Shown: positions 28,070 to 37,513 of the stretch, piece by piece
Layout of the letters: the number at the start of each line of letters is the position of its first letter
Position numbering within the stretch: the stretch's first letter is position 1
From: an uncultured Dorea sp.
GTDB taxonomy: Bacteria > Bacillota > Clostridia > Lachnospirales > Lachnospiraceae
Reading direction: 5' to 3'
Assembly (NCBI GenBank): GCA_910584615.1
Contig: CAJUAM010000005.1
Coordinates: 52,560-116,559 of the forward strand
Length of the DNA: 64,000 bases
Position numbers and translations under genes: made by a program
Notes under the pieces: model-generated
Databases searched by the model: none
Told to the model about the DNA's origin: nothing
The model's input: only the letters and a program-made list of their open reading frames with translations

Positions 28070-29341
28070 ATGTTTGATTCTGGAAAAATACTATTCGGTA
28101 AGTTTCAAAACAAAGTATGGCTTAGTAGTCCGACTATGCATGGATTAGAAATTGAGTATGTTAGAGAAGCTTATGAGACAAATTGGATGTCAACTGTAGG
28201 AGCTAATATCAATGAGATTGAAGATATGATATGTGAAGAAGTCGGTTGTAAATATGCGGTGGCTTTATCAGCGGGGACGGCAGCTTTACATATGGCTGTG
28301 AAACTGTCTGGAGTTTGCTATGGGCAAAAAGTCTTTTCAAGTGATTTAACTTTTGACGCAACTACGAATCCGATCGTATATGAGGGAGGGGTTCCTGTTT
28401 TTATCGATACAGAGTATGACACGTGGAATATGGATCCTATCGCTCTAGAAAAAGCTTTTGAATTATATCCGGAAGTCAAAGTAGTAGTAGCAGCACATTT
28501 ATACGGAACACCAGGAAAGATTGATGAGATTAGGGAAATTTGTGAAAAACATCATGCGGTAATTATTGAGGATGCAGCGGAATCACTGGGCGCTACATAT
28601 AAAGGTATCCAGACAGGAACTTTTGGAAAATATAACTGTATTAGTTTTAATGGAAATAAAATTATTACTGGATCCGCTGGTGGAATGCTTCTTACTGATA
28701 GCGAAGACGTTGCTGAAAAGGTAAGAAAATGGTCTACTCAGTCCAGAGAAAATGCGCCATGGTATCAGCATGAAGAACTGGGTTACAACTACCGTATGAG
28801 TAATGTAATTGCGGGTGTAATCCGTGGACAGATTCCGTATCTTAAGGAACATATTGCTCAAAAAAAGGCAATATATGAAAGGTATAAAAAAGGACTTAAA
28901 GATTTACCTGTAAGTATGAATCCTTATGATGAGAAAAACAGTGAACCAAATTTCTGGTTGTCTTGTCTTTTGATAGAGCCGAAAGCGATGTGCAAACAGG
29001 TTCGCGGTGATAGGGAAGCTCTATATGTTGGTGAAAGGAGAAAAAGTTGTCCAACGGAAATTTTGGAGATACTTACTAAATACAATGTTGAAGGACGTCC
29101 TATTTGGAAGCCAATGCATATGCAGCCGATTTACCGTATGAATGGTTTTGTTACCAGAGAAGGAAATGGGCGTGCAAAGACAAATGCGTATATTGCAGGT
29201 GAAGCAATGGGTAAAGACGGGAATCCATTGGATATTGGAATGGATATTTTCCAAAGAGGTTTATGTTTGCCAAGTGATAATAAGATGACAGAGGAACAGC
29301 AGGAGCGAATTATTGAATTGATTAGAGCCTGCTTTGAATAA
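28070..29341 (+). CDS. DegT/DnrJ/EryC1-type sugar aminotransferase (PglE/WcfR-like)
   Basis: A 423-residue PLP enzyme with SAGTAALHMA, IIEDAAESLGA and the Schiff-base lysine in SFNGNKIITGSAGG. It most likely aminates C4 of the 4-keto sugar nucleotide made by the PglF-like gene just upstream. A priming transferase follows directly, as in bacillosamine or AAT-galactose initiating systems. AAAGGGGG precedes the ATG. The gene comes after a structured leader, so it may start a separately controlled unit. Confidence 0.88.
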   Translation: MFDSGKILFGKFQNKVWLSSPTMHGLEIEYVREAYETNWMSTVGANINEIEDMICEEVGCKYAVALSAGTAALHMAVKLSGVCYGQKVFSSDLTFDATTNPIVYEGGVPVFIDTEYDTWNMDPIALEKAFELYPEVKVVVAAHLYGTPGKIDEIREICEKHHAVIIEDAAESLGATYKGIQTGTFGKYNCISFNGNKIITGSAGGMLLTDSEDVAEKVRKWSTQSRENAPWYQHEELGYNYRMSNVIAGVIRGQIPYLKEHIAQKKAIYERYKKGLKDLPVSMNPYDEKNSEPNFWLSCLLIEPKAMCKQVRGDREALYVGERRKSCPTEILEILTKYNVEGRPIWKPMHMQPIYRMNGFVTREGNGRAKTNAYIAGEAMGKDGNPLDIGMDIFQRGLCLPSDNKMTEEQQERIIELIRACFE

Positions 29342-29366
29342 CAAAAATGTTTTGGGAGAGAATAAG

Positions 29367-30215
29367 GTGTTAAAGAAAAAGTTATTTGAAATAGTAATGA
29401 CGATAATAGCTTCAGGAATGGTAGTTACATCTCATATTATGAAAAAACAGGCAAAAAAGACCACATATAAAGCCGAGAATATAGAGCCGATTTCTGTTCG
29501 TAAAATGGGTTTTTATGAGAAATATGTGAAAAGAATGATAGATATTACCTGTGCTTCTGCAGCAATTATTTTTTTTAGTCCGGTTTATCTTGGGGTGGCG
29601 ATTCTTGTTAGAGTGAAGCTGGGAAGTCCTGTTCTTTTTACGCAGGATCGCCCGGGATTGGTTGATAAGGACGGTAAAGAAACAATCATTAAAGTGTATA
29701 AATTTCGTACGATGACGAATGAATGTGACGAAGAAGGAAATTTGTTGCCAGATGAAGTGAGATTAACTTCTTTTGGAAAATGGCTTCGAAGCACCAGTTT
29801 GGATGAGCTTCCGGAAGCATTCAATATTCTGAATAACACGCTTTCGATATGTGGACCCAGACCACAACTTGTAAAGGATTTGACTTTTATGACGAAAGAA
29901 CAGAGAATGCGTCACACTGCGAAACCGGGACTTAGTGGTTTGGCACAGGTTAATGGAAGAAATGCTATTAAATGGGAAGATAAACTTAACTGGGATTTAA
30001 AATATATTCAGACGGTTTCTTTTATAGAAGATATTCGTATTATTCTTAAAACGGTGAAAACATCGTTTGTTAAGCATGAAGGTATTACAGAAGCAAATAT
30101 GGCCACGGCAGAAGATTTTGGAGATTATCTGTTGAGAACTGGCAAGATAACTGATGATGAATATCAGAAAAAGCAGAGACTTGCAAGTGCTATTTTAGAT
30201 AAGGGTGGAAGATAA
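29367..30215 (+). CDS. priming sugar-1-phosphate transferase (PglC/WcfS-like)
   Basis: A 282-residue bacterial sugar transferase: one N-terminal helix region, a re-entrant membrane helix near residue 70, then VYKFRTM, STSLDELPEA, CGPRPQL and RHTAKPGLSGLAQVNGRN. It would load the first sugar phosphate onto undecaprenyl phosphate, starting each repeat unit. GTG 29367 is chosen because GGGAGAG lies six bases upstream; a TTG at 29334 would overlap the aminotransferase. It is the only priming transferase in the window. Confidence 0.88.
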   Translation: MLKKKLFEIVMTIIASGMVVTSHIMKKQAKKTTYKAENIEPISVRKMGFYEKYVKRMIDITCASAAIIFFSPVYLGVAILVRVKLGSPVLFTQDRPGLVDKDGKETIIKVYKFRTMTNECDEEGNLLPDEVRLTSFGKWLRSTSLDELPEAFNILNNTLSICGPRPQLVKDLTFMTKEQRMRHTAKPGLSGLAQVNGRNAIKWEDKLNWDLKYIQTVSFIEDIRIILKTVKTSFVKHEGITEANMATAEDFGDYLLRTGKITDDEYQKKQRLASAILDKGGR

Positions 30216-30216
30216 A

Positions 30217-31051
30217 ATGAATATTGGTGATTGGAAATATTATAATCATGCAGTTGTTCCGTCAGTAGAACCGCATGAAACCCCAGATATCTCGTGTATA
30301 AAGGACAGAAGTATCTGGAAAGTAGAGGGGGGGGGGCAAGATGCCGATTCTCGTACGATGGACAACAGATTATGATTGTAATAATAAAACGGTCTGGTGG
30401 TATGTTGTAAAAGATACGCCCTTCGATATTGTGTCGTTAAAAGCAAAAAGAAGATATGAAATAAATAAAGGGAAAAAAAATTTTGAGGTTAGAAAAATTA
30501 AACCTTCGGAATATATTGATGATCTATTAAGGATAGAAATTTTGGCAATTTCATCATGGCCAGAAAAATATCGGCCATATATTGAAAAAGAGAGCTTTAA
30601 AAAGAGTGTATTAAAGTGGGACAAAGCCATAGTTTATGGTGGGTTTGATAGAGAGACTAACGAGCTATGCGGTTATGCGTATTTATATGAGTACCCACAC
30701 CATTTAGAATTTAGTATGCTGAGAGTAAACCCTGATAGTGAGACAAAGGGAATAAATGCTGCAATGGTAGCAGGGATTCTGGAAGATCATAATGACAGGT
30801 TAAGTAAGGAATTTTATATTAATGATGGGGCTAGATCGATTCGGCATGAAACGGCATTTCAGGATTATTTGGAAAAATATTTTGGGTTTAGAAAAGCATA
30901 CTGTAAATTGCATATTGTATACAGATTTCCGATAAACATTGCAGTGAAACTTTTATATCCTTTTCGTAAAATGATAAAGAATAATGGTAAACTTGGAAAT
31001 CTAGTATGCAGCGTTCTTAAAATGGAAGAATTTAAAAGAGCATGTCAATAG
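30217..31051 (+). CDS. phase-variable GNAT/FemAB-like acyltransferase, currently OFF
   Basis: Translation from ATG 30217 runs 36 codons (MNIGDWKYYN...) into ten G at 30327-30336, then ends at TGA 30373 as a 52-residue peptide. The remaining 236-codon frame (from ATG 30341) encodes a GNAT-like domain with KAKRRYEINKG and a late FGFRKAYCK. Removing one G, or adding two, joins the parts into one 277-residue protein with a short Gly run. Without the tract the fused product is family-like at both ends. The ten G could act as a ribosome site for a shortened product from 30341. It sits beside the priming transferase, so N-acylation of an amino sugar is plausible but unproven. Confidence 0.72.
30327..30336 (+). 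repeat. poly-G tract A (10 G)
   Basis: Ten G in a row inside the acyltransferase coding region, codons 37-40. Ten G leaves the downstream codons out of frame; nine or twelve would restore it. Confidence 0.95.
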
Positions 31052-31069
31052 TAAAGGGAGCTGAAAACA

Positions 31070-31846
31070 ATGAAAGATTTAGTTTCGATTATAATGCCAT
31101 CGTATAACACTGCCAATTATATTAACAAATCAATTCAGTCAGTAATAAATCAGACATATCAGAAATGGGAATTGATTATAGTGGATGATTGCTCAACAGA
31201 TAATACAGATGCAATAGTTAATACATTTCAAGATAATCGAATCAGGTATATGAAAAATGAAAAAAACTCAGGAGCGGCGGTGAGCAGAAACCGGGCATTA
31301 AGGGAAGCTAAGGGAAGATGGATTGCTTTTTTGGATTCGGATGATTTGTGGAAACCTGAAAAATTAGAAAAACAACTCCAGTTCATGAAGAAAAAAAGAT
31401 GTTATTTTTCTTATACAAATTATGAAGAAATAGATGCTGATGGAAATAAAATGAATGTAATTATTACAGGACCTAAAGTGATTTCCCAAATGGGAATGTT
31501 TAATTATTGTTGGCCAGGATGTTTGACTGTTATGTACGATCAAAAGAAGATAGGTCTGATTCAGATAGAGAATATAAAGAAGAACAACGATTACGCAATG
31601 TGGCTTAAAGTGTGTAAAAAGACAAGATGCTATCTTTTAGATGAAGTATTAGCTGAATATAGAAGAGGAAGAAAAGGCAGTATAAGTACACGGGGATATA
31701 AGGAATTGATTAAATGGCATTATAAGCTGTTCAGACTGGCTGAAAAAGAAAATATGATTCTAAGTTGTATTAATACGGTGAGAAATATCTTTTTTGGTAT
31801 TATAAAAAAGACAAAGCTGTATAGGAAATCATATAAAATGAGGTGA
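31070..31846 (+). CDS. GT2 glycosyltransferase
   Basis: A 258-residue GT2 enzyme with the canonical start SIIMPSYNTANYI, VDDCSTDNTD, NSGAAVSRNRAL and the DxD motif FLDSDDLW. It probably adds one sugar of the repeat unit on the cytoplasmic side. Short gap (18 bases) from the phase-variable acyltransferase. The donor sugar is unknown. Confidence 0.88.
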   Translation: MKDLVSIIMPSYNTANYINKSIQSVINQTYQKWELIIVDDCSTDNTDAIVNTFQDNRIRYMKNEKNSGAAVSRNRALREAKGRWIAFLDSDDLWKPEKLEKQLQFMKKKRCYFSYTNYEEIDADGNKMNVIITGPKVISQMGMFNYCWPGCLTVMYDQKKIGLIQIENIKKNNDYAMWLKVCKKTRCYLLDEVLAEYRRGRKGSISTRGYKELIKWHYKLFRLAEKENMILSCINTVRNIFFGIIKKTKLYRKSYKMR

Positions 31847-31853
31847 AAAGGTT

Positions 31854-32930
31854 ATGATAGGTATAATATTTAGTAATAATTTAAATACATGTCCCTACAT
31901 AGATAAGTATGTTGATACATTTGAGCGTCTAGGAGTCGCATATGATGTTATACTTTGGAACAGAGAACAGATAGAAGTCAATTATCCGTCCAATTATAAA
32001 GTATATAATATGCCTTCCGATGTATATGGGGCGAAATGGAAAAAAATAAGGGGATTCTATGGATTTAGAAAATTTATTATTAATTCTATTAGAACAGAAA
32101 AATATGAAAAATTGATTTTTTTAACAACATTTACGGCTTTAATGTGTTATGGTTTGACCCAGCGTAAATATGCGAATAAATTTATTTTTGATTTTCGAGA
32201 TTTAGGGTTTGAATATAATAGATTATATAGAAATTGTGTAAAGAAAATAATTGATAAGTCATATTTTACCTGTATGTCATCACCTGGATTTGCGTCGGTT
32301 TTTCAGTTGAAAAATTATGTTATGGCACATAATTTTAGATATAAAGACTTAAGCGATCAGATAAATCATATTAAAGAAAAATCCGGGCAAATTGTATTAC
32401 TCCATATTGGGATTACAAGAGGAGAAGCCTACAATAAACGTCTGGCAGATATATTTGGCGGAGATGAACGTTTTGTTGTATATATAATCGGAAGCGGAAA
32501 TGATACAAAAACTTTTATGTCTTATGTAGAACAATATTCCAATATAGTCGTGCAGGGAAGATATGATAAGGATGATAAAGCAGAATTAATAGCAAAAGCT
32601 GATATGCTCTTATATTATTATCCAAGCGACTTTAACTGTAATAGAGCGCTTGCAAATAAATATTATGATGGTTTGATATATAAGAAACCATTAATAGGAA
32701 ATATAAACACGTATTCAGGAAAAAGGCTACAAAGTAAAGGGCTGGGGATTTCTATTGATTTATCGGATAATAAGGTGGCGGATAAGATATATTCATATTT
32801 TGAAAAGCTAGATCAAAGAGACTTTTTGGACAGCGCAAAAAAAGAGTTAGATCGTGTGATTAAAGAAGATAAAGTATATATAAAGAAAATGGAGGACTTT
32901 GCACTTGGAAGTGGAAAAAGTATATACTAG
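31854..32930 (+). CDS. GT-B-like capsular glycosyltransferase
   Basis: A 358-residue protein without membrane helices. The second half has VLLHIGITRGEAY, a YIIGSGND strand-loop, VVQGRYDKDDKAELIAKADMLLYYYPS (key parts GRYDKDD and ADMLLYYYP) and KPLIGN, as in GT4-like capsule enzymes. The N-terminal half is divergent. It starts eight bases after the upstream GT2 gene and its end overlaps the likely start of wzy. Confidence 0.72.
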   Translation: MIGIIFSNNLNTCPYIDKYVDTFERLGVAYDVILWNREQIEVNYPSNYKVYNMPSDVYGAKWKKIRGFYGFRKFIINSIRTEKYEKLIFLTTFTALMCYGLTQRKYANKFIFDFRDLGFEYNRLYRNCVKKIIDKSYFTCMSSPGFASVFQLKNYVMAHNFRYKDLSDQINHIKEKSGQIVLLHIGITRGEAYNKRLADIFGGDERFVVYIIGSGNDTKTFMSYVEQYSNIVVQGRYDKDDKAELIAKADMLLYYYPSDFNCNRALANKYYDGLIYKKPLIGNINTYSGKRLQSKGLGISIDLSDNKVADKIYSYFEKLDQRDFLDSAKKELDRVIKEDKVYIKKMEDFALGSGKSIY

Positions 32931-34209
32931 ACGTTTGACTAATATGAAAAAGCTGTTCACTGGTTTTGTGCTATTACTTCCTGTTTTTCATATTTATGCC
33001 TCACCAATTGAGTATTTATCAATAGGTGAACTGCTAATGCTTTTATTAATGTTTCTATTGCTTGCAGATCGTATCATGAAAAATGGAGATATTGTAGTTG
33101 AAAAAAATCCATTCTGGATATACTTGATCTATGCATTTGCGGCGACGTTGATAAGTAGTTTAATATTGTTTTCAAAAACTGGATTTGAGTGGCAAGACAT
33201 GGGAATAAGAATAGCTAGAGACAGTTTTTATTTTATTATAATAATGTTTTTTGGTAAATGGTATTTTGATTTTAAGTATGCGAGATATCTGATAAGAAGA
33301 ATATCTATCATATTAGGACTTTTTGTTTTTTTTCAATTTTTTACGTATAGGGCTACGCAGATTTATGTACCTAATGTGATACCAATGCTCAAGACTACAG
33401 TGTCCGGAGGATTCATGGGTTATGAAATAATAGAAGCATATTCTTTAACAGCCAGTTATGACGGGTTCGTGAGAGCGGCAGGTTTCTTCTCTGAGCCGGC
33501 TATAGTTGCCCAGTATATGTCGGTTTCACTTTTATTAGAATTGTTTCCAGAACATGAAAAAACTGATATAAAATCAGCATTATTTTATTCAGCGGCAATG
33601 ATATTGACTTTTTCTGTAAATGCATATGTTGGGCTGGCTGTATGTTGGGGGCTGTGGGGGATATACAGTAATAAGAATAATAAAAAAGCATTAATCAGAA
33701 TTTTTTCCCTTGTAGTGTTTTTTTCGGTTATTGGAATAATTATGATAAAAAACAGTGCGATGTCGAGTGTTTTAAACCGTCTGATTGATTTGAAAAATGG
33801 TGTAAATCCGCATGGCTCATCTGCCATACGTGTGTTGCGTGGAATAGTGTTTTATTATAACATGCCTTTGTTCTATCAAATATTCGGCAGTGGATTTGGA
33901 AATTTTCTTCAGTTCAAAGAATTATATAAAATAACAACTATATACGAGATGATGGATGAATATATGAATACAAATGCATATATTCTTGTTTCGTCAGGGA
34001 TAATAGGATTTTCTTTGTTTGTCGCATCAATTTTTCGACGGGTTACAGGTAGGGTGATTTTTTCTAAAATGTTGTTTATTATAGTTTTGATGTACGGCAT
34101 GTCAAGCAGCATTTATAGTTCACCGCAGTTTATCATTATGTTGTTGTTTATTATGTATGCACCTAAAAAAGGAGAAAATTATGGTTGTCAAGATAATTAC
34201 ATTGCATAG
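32905..34209 (+). CDS. wzy: Wzy-like polysaccharide polymerase 1
   Basis: A membrane protein of about 434 residues with 10-12 helices and a large extracytoplasmic loop containing RAAGFFSEPAIVAQYM, a typical O-antigen polymerase/ligase feature. It would polymerise repeat units outside the membrane. The start is uncertain: TTG 32905 has GGAGG nine bases upstream, while ATG 32944 begins MKKLFTGF but has no ribosome site. It overlaps both neighbours. A second Wzy-like gene is at 55072. Confidence 0.8.
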   Translation: MEVEKVYTRRLTNMKKLFTGFVLLLPVFHIYASPIEYLSIGELLMLLLMFLLLADRIMKNGDIVVEKNPFWIYLIYAFAATLISSLILFSKTGFEWQDMGIRIARDSFYFIIIMFFGKWYFDFKYARYLIRRISIILGLFVFFQFFTYRATQIYVPNVIPMLKTTVSGGFMGYEIIEAYSLTASYDGFVRAAGFFSEPAIVAQYMSVSLLLELFPEHEKTDIKSALFYSAAMILTFSVNAYVGLAVCWGLWGIYSNKNNKKALIRIFSLVVFFSVIGIIMIKNSAMSSVLNRLIDLKNGVNPHGSSAIRVLRGIVFYYNMPLFYQIFGSGFGNFLQFKELYKITTIYEMMDEYMNTNAYILVSSGIIGFSLFVASIFRRVTGRVIFSKMLFIIVLMYGMSSSIYSSPQFIIMLLFIMYAPKKGENYGCQDNYIA

Positions 34210-35251
34210 TATCTATAATCCGGGCTCGGTGCTTCAGGCGCTAGGATTACAAGAGTTTTTGAATGAGAATGGATATGATGCGGACATTATAGATTATAGG
34301 CCGTTTTATAGCACAATTGGCAAGAATAAGCTTAAAGGAATAATAAGGAAAATTATATATCGCAAAAATGAGCAAAAAGTAAAAAATAAGTATGAAGCAT
34401 TTATTAATGATAAAATGATATTGACCAATAAAACTTTTAGAACTTTTGAAGATCTGGAAAATGATGTGCCGCAGGCTGATGTTTATATATCGGGAAGCGA
34501 TCAGTTATGGAATATGGATTATGATTGCGGATGCGACGAAGCATATTATTTAAAGTTTATTAAAAAAGGAAATAAAATTTCCTATGCAACGAGTATTGGA
34601 AAAAAAATAATTCCACAGAAGGAAGTAAAATTAATTGCAGAAAAGATATCAGATTTTAAAATGATTTCCGTCAGAGAAGAAAGTAACTGCAAAGTTTTAT
34701 CTGATGAACTACAAAGAAAGATATACTGGGTATGTGATCCGGTATTTCTTTTAAAACAAGAATATTATGAAAAAATTGCACGGAGAATTATTGAAGGAAA
34801 ATATGCAGTTGTATATTTATCTGAAGAAAGTGATCTTTTGAACAAAATAGTGAATGATATTAAAGAAAGGAAAGGATATAAAGTTATTTTAATGGGCGGA
34901 AATATAACAAGGTGTGCTTGTGATCTGCATTTTAAAGATTTGGGACCTACGGATTTTATTTCTCTGATTAAATACGCTGAGATAGTTATATCCAGTTCCT
35001 TTCATGCGACTGCATTTTCGCATATTTTTCATAAAAAATTCGGAATAATTTTACCTGCAGGCAATGGAGAAAGGCTAGAGAGTCTTGTTAATTTAAGCGG
35101 ACTTAGCAATCGTATTATTCATACAGACCGTGAGATTAAAAACCTTTATCCAGAAATTGATTATGATTTGGTAGATGTGAAATTAAATTCATTTGTTGAT
35201 GAATCGAAGAAATTGCTTATAGAAACATTAGAAAGTATAAAGAGTAACTGA
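34181..35251 (+). CDS. polysaccharide pyruvyl transferase
   Basis: The 356-residue protein shows the pyruvyl transferase family marks HSIYNPGSVLQALGLQ, SGSDQLWNMDY, SYATSIGK, VREESNC and SSFHATAFSHIF. It would add a pyruvate ketal to a sugar, giving the polymer negative charge. ATG 34181 follows GGAG by six bases and overlaps wzy by 29. The next gene is a family often found beside it. Confidence 0.9.
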   Translation: MVVKIITLHSIYNPGSVLQALGLQEFLNENGYDADIIDYRPFYSTIGKNKLKGIIRKIIYRKNEQKVKNKYEAFINDKMILTNKTFRTFEDLENDVPQADVYISGSDQLWNMDYDCGCDEAYYLKFIKKGNKISYATSIGKKIIPQKEVKLIAEKISDFKMISVREESNCKVLSDELQRKIYWVCDPVFLLKQEYYEKIARRIIEGKYAVVYLSEESDLLNKIVNDIKERKGYKVILMGGNITRCACDLHFKDLGPTDFISLIKYAEIVISSSFHATAFSHIFHKKFGIILPAGNGERLESLVNLSGLSNRIIHTDREIKNLYPEIDYDLVDVKLNSFVDESKKLLIETLESIKSN

Positions 35252-35267
35252 GATAAGGGAGGTTGGT

Positions 35268-36476
35268 ATGGAGAAAAATAGTATTGAATCATCGGTTCAA
35301 AAAGATGAATGTTGCGGATGCGGAGCATGTATAAATATATGTCCGGTTAAAGCGTTAAAATATGAAACTGATCAATATGGATTTATAATACCAGCAATTG
35401 ACAATGAAAAATGTATTATGTGCGGGAAATGTGTATCAGTATGTCCAGTATTAGAGTGTAAAAAAAGATTGCCTATAAAGGCTTACGCTGCAAAGACAAT
35501 AGATGATAAATTATGTCTGAAAAGTTCATCTGGCGGGATTTTTGGAAGCATAGCCAGATATATATTGGAAAACAAGGGTGTCGTCTATGGATGCACTATG
35601 GATAGAAATTTTACGGTAAAACATATCCGAATTGATTGCTTTGATGATTTGGAAAAAATAATGCGTTCTAAATATGTCCAAAGTTACATGGGCGATGTTT
35701 ATCATCAAATAGAAGAGGAGCTAAAGAAAAATAAAATGGTAATGTTTTCAGGAACACCATGTCAAGTTGCTGCGGTAAATAATTATATTCCAGATAAATA
35801 TAAGGAAAAGCTATTTACCATTGACGTAGTTTGCCACGGGGTTCCATCACAAAGTTTTTTTGACAGTTATTTGAGGGGATTAGAAAAGGAGTTTGGTGTC
35901 ATACAAGAATATATTTTTAGATATAAAAAAACTGTAAATAATGGAATGAATTGGTATTCTGCCTATCGATTGAAAACAGGAAATAAATTAAAAGTCTATA
36001 ATTGGCCGGAAGATATATTTAATTTTTTATATATGAAATCTTATATATATAGAGAAAGTTGTTATAAATGTGAATTTGCAACGATAGAAAGAACTGGCGA
36101 TATTACACTTTGTGATTATTGGAGCTGGGAAAAATATCACAATCAATTTTCATTAGGAAATACGATATCTGGAGTCATAATAAATAGTGCTAAAGCAGAG
36201 GAAATTGTGGGACAGATTTCAGATAAAATAGATTTTGTAGAGACGGATATTGATGATATAAAAGATAACAATAGCTGTCTGGTAAAACCAACAAAGATGC
36301 CCTTAAAAAGAAATGAGGTATTGGAATTCTGGAGACAGCAAGGAATGGAAGAACTAAATAGATTATTTAAGAAGAGGAACAAAAAAAATATTTTAAAGTA
36401 TTCTTTGATGCGTAAAATACCGCAACCGGTAATGAATATATTATTGAAACTAAGATTAAAAATGATGAGAGGCTAG
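35268..36476 (+). CDS. Fe-S protein with F420 hydrogenase beta-subunit-like domain
   Basis: A 402-residue protein with two N-terminal [4Fe-4S] ferredoxin motifs, CCGCGACINICP and CIMCGKCVSVCP, then an FrhB-like domain (KSSSGGIFGSIA, MFSGTPCQVAAV, VVCHGVPSQ). Members commonly neighbour pyruvyl transferases in capsule loci, though their reaction is not well defined. Gap to the next gene is two bases. Confidence 0.88.
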   Translation: MEKNSIESSVQKDECCGCGACINICPVKALKYETDQYGFIIPAIDNEKCIMCGKCVSVCPVLECKKRLPIKAYAAKTIDDKLCLKSSSGGIFGSIARYILENKGVVYGCTMDRNFTVKHIRIDCFDDLEKIMRSKYVQSYMGDVYHQIEEELKKNKMVMFSGTPCQVAAVNNYIPDKYKEKLFTIDVVCHGVPSQSFFDSYLRGLEKEFGVIQEYIFRYKKTVNNGMNWYSAYRLKTGNKLKVYNWPEDIFNFLYMKSYIYRESCYKCEFATIERTGDITLCDYWSWEKYHNQFSLGNTISGVIINSAKAEEIVGQISDKIDFVETDIDDIKDNNSCLVKPTKMPLKRNEVLEFWRQQGMEELNRLFKKRNKKNILKYSLMRKIPQPVMNILLKLRLKMMRG

Positions 36477-36478
36477 AT

Positions 36479-37510
36479 ATGCGGGATGTAATATTAACAA
36501 TTGATACAGAAGGACCAAGAGGCTCTGATCCGGTATTATATCAAATATGGGGGAAAGTGTCAGAAAATGATTTTATGGGGATTCCCAAGATAATTGAGAT
36601 ATGTGATAAATATCATGTGAAAGGATTATTTTTTGTTGATATACCAGAGGTGTGGGATTATGGGTATGACAAGATAAAAGAGGTAATTATATATATACGA
36701 AAGAAAGGCCATGATGTTGGTGTTCATGTTCACCCACATCATATGCCCAATGAAGACCGACATTTTTTGTTTGATTATTCTAAGGATGAACAAAGAAAGA
36801 TAATAGAGGAATGCACAAACAAGTATGTGGAAATCACAGGAGAATATCCACAATCTTTTCGGGCCGGAAAATACGGAGCAAATAGAGATACTTTGGATAT
36901 TATAGATGAACTTGGTTATAAATATGATTTTTCTGAGTTTTATTCTCAGAAATGGTGTGGTATAAGTCCTGAAATTGCATATGTACTCCCTCAAAGGTAT
37001 AAAACGATTATCGAGTTTCCGGTAACGGTTTTTCGTAGTTTCAAGCTAGGAATGATTTATTGCAGATATGACAAACTGGAAGCGACTAATAATTTAAATG
37101 AAATGAAATATATATTAAATCAGTATGCTAAAACAAACACAGAAGGTGTCATTACTTTGTTTTTGCATAGTTTTTCATTCCTTAATTTTTTGGATACGCC
37201 GGATAAACCAACAATTAATGAAGAAAATCTGCGAAGATTTAAAGGAATTATGGAATATATACATGATTCAAAGGAATTGAAATTTATCTGTGAGGAAGAT
37301 TTAAAGTATGTTGATCCACTGCCTACGGATTGTGTCTCTAATATAGTATCCACAAAGGGGATTAGAAGACAAATTTATTATTTATACTTTAGAGCTTATG
37401 AGATTAGAAAAACAAATAAAAAAGCTAAGCTTTTAATTACAGCAATCAGGATGCTGCCTGTGTTAATATTAGCCGTAGTAGGTTTGATTTTGTTTTTTAA
37501 GGGAGTGTAA
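36479..37510 (+). CDS. polysaccharide deacetylase-like (NodB-type) protein
   Basis: The 343-residue protein opens with the NodB metal-Asp motif LTIDTEG, followed by a His pair in GVHVHPHHMP and a conserved Arg in SFRAGKYG. These match carbohydrate esterase family 4 divergent members. A C-terminal helix (ITAIRMLPVLILAVVGLILFF region) suggests a membrane-anchored enzyme. It may remove N-acetyl groups from capsule sugars, exposing amines; the substrate is inference. Confidence 0.78.
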   Translation: MRDVILTIDTEGPRGSDPVLYQIWGKVSENDFMGIPKIIEICDKYHVKGLFFVDIPEVWDYGYDKIKEVIIYIRKKGHDVGVHVHPHHMPNEDRHFLFDYSKDEQRKIIEECTNKYVEITGEYPQSFRAGKYGANRDTLDIIDELGYKYDFSEFYSQKWCGISPEIAYVLPQRYKTIIEFPVTVFRSFKLGMIYCRYDKLEATNNLNEMKYILNQYAKTNTEGVITLFLHSFSFLNFLDTPDKPTINEENLRRFKGIMEYIHDSKELKFICEEDLKYVDPLPTDCVSNIVSTKGIRRQIYYLYFRAYEIRKTNKKAKLLITAIRMLPVLILAVVGLILFFKGV

Positions 37511-37513
37511 TTT

